Assembly: GCA_001603335.1 (NCBI GenBank)
Contig: LUYR01000150.1
Location: 1 to 12,345, forward strand
Direction: 5' to 3'
DNA from: Rhodospirillales bacterium Alpha_05
Lineage (GTDB): Bacteria; Pseudomonadota; Alphaproteobacteria; Rhodospirillales; Rhodospirillaceae
Length of the DNA stretch: 12,345 nt
In this document: positions 12,167 to 12,345 of the stretch, piece by piece
Layout of the letters: each line of letters starts with the position of its first letter
Position numbering within the stretch: position 1 is the first letter of the stretch
Translations under genes and position numbers: made by a program
The notes under the pieces: generated by a model
Seen by the model: the letters and a program-made list of their open reading frames with translations, nothing else
What the model was told of the DNA's origin: nothing
Database searches by the model: none

Positions 12167-12345
12167 ATGACGAACACGATCGACGGCTGGACCAAGGCCT
12201 GGGACGACGGCAATGCCGAGAGCGGCGCGGACTTCGTCGCGAACTTCGAGAAGAACCGCGAGAAGATGCTCGCGGCGGGCGCTGTCGACCCGATGGACGC
12301 CACCGACGCCTGCGGCGTCGGCCTGATCGCAGCGCTCGACGGCCA
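12167..12345 (+). CDS. gltB: Glutamate synthase, large (alpha) subunit, 5' end only
   Basis: This is the first 59 codons of the GOGAT large subunit, cut by the window edge. The reading frame begins MTNTIDGWTKAWDD and reaches DACGVGLIAALDG. Cys49 there is the expected N-terminal nucleophile of the class II glutamine amidotransferase domain after propeptide removal, so the predicted propeptide is 48 residues. The ATG at 12167 has GAGGA (12155-12159) overlapping the gltD stop codon, which favours coupled translation and balanced subunit synthesis. The gene order gltD-gltB is opposite to that of E. coli gltBD. The rest of the protein (FMN/3Fe-4S synthase domain) lies outside. Confidence 0.94.
   Translation, partial: MTNTIDGWTKAWDDGNAESGADFVANFEKNREKMLAAGAVDPMDATDACGVGLIAALDG

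Noticed and set aside
10555..12303. 582-codon minus-strand frame across gltD and the start of gltB
   Set aside because: gltD on the plus strand shows all cysteine and nucleotide-binding motifs. The antisense frame exists only because stop codons are rare in GC-rich third-position patterns.
1..12345. CRISPR array, insertion sequence, prophage or defence island
   Set aside because: No regularly spaced direct repeats, transposase or integrase motifs, or defence-gene domains were found. All coding stretches belong to conserved core families.

Overview
The window is GC-rich chromosomal DNA. Its gene content and order point to an alphaproteobacterium, most likely of the Rhodospirillales. The pointers are the chain rnd-kdsD-lptC-lptA-lptB-rpoN-hpf-ptsN, a long-form HPF, an NDUFA9-like SDR protein and a gltD-gltB pair with the small subunit first. 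The genus call is inference. I see no phage, transposase, CRISPR or plasmid genes, and nearly all of the window is ordinary core genome.

Layout. Positions 1-114 are the leader of a small heat-shock protein gene (115-579, +). Next comes a palindrome-rich convergent spacer (580-736). From 7915 down to 737 runs a long minus-strand cluster of eight genes: ribonuclease D, arabinose-5-phosphate isomerase (kdsD), lptC, lptA, lptB, rpoN (sigma-54), hpf and ptsN. Several of these genes overlap or nearly abut. Larger gaps before lptB, hpf and ptsN hold candidate internal promoters or RNA hairpins. Upstream, on the same strand, lies tRNA-Leu(CAG) with an encoded CCA end and a good sigma-70-type promoter (8194-8222). 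Divergent from it is an NDUFA9-like SDR gene (8389-9372, +). A second convergent spacer (9373-9559) carries the same composite palindromic repeat as the first, followed by uppP (9560-10399, -). A divergent region of about 300 bp with several strong inverted repeats precedes gltD (10708-12156, +) and the first 59 codons of gltB (12167 to the window edge).

How the genes fit together. kdsD supplies the Kdo precursor D-arabinose-5-phosphate, and LptC/LptA/LptB power and bridge LPS export. UppP recycles the undecaprenyl carrier, so much of the window serves the cell envelope. rpoN, ptsN and hpf link nitrogen/PTS-Ntr regulation with ribosome hibernation, and gltBD assimilates ammonium into glutamate.

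The signals least explained by the genes are four: the paired composite repeats in both convergent spacers, a tandemly duplicated LptA core, the two-helical-turn or perfect palindromes in front of the SDR, uppP and gltD genes, and a wobble-stabilised hairpin between hpf and ptsN. I do not see convincing evidence of an undescribed multi-gene system.
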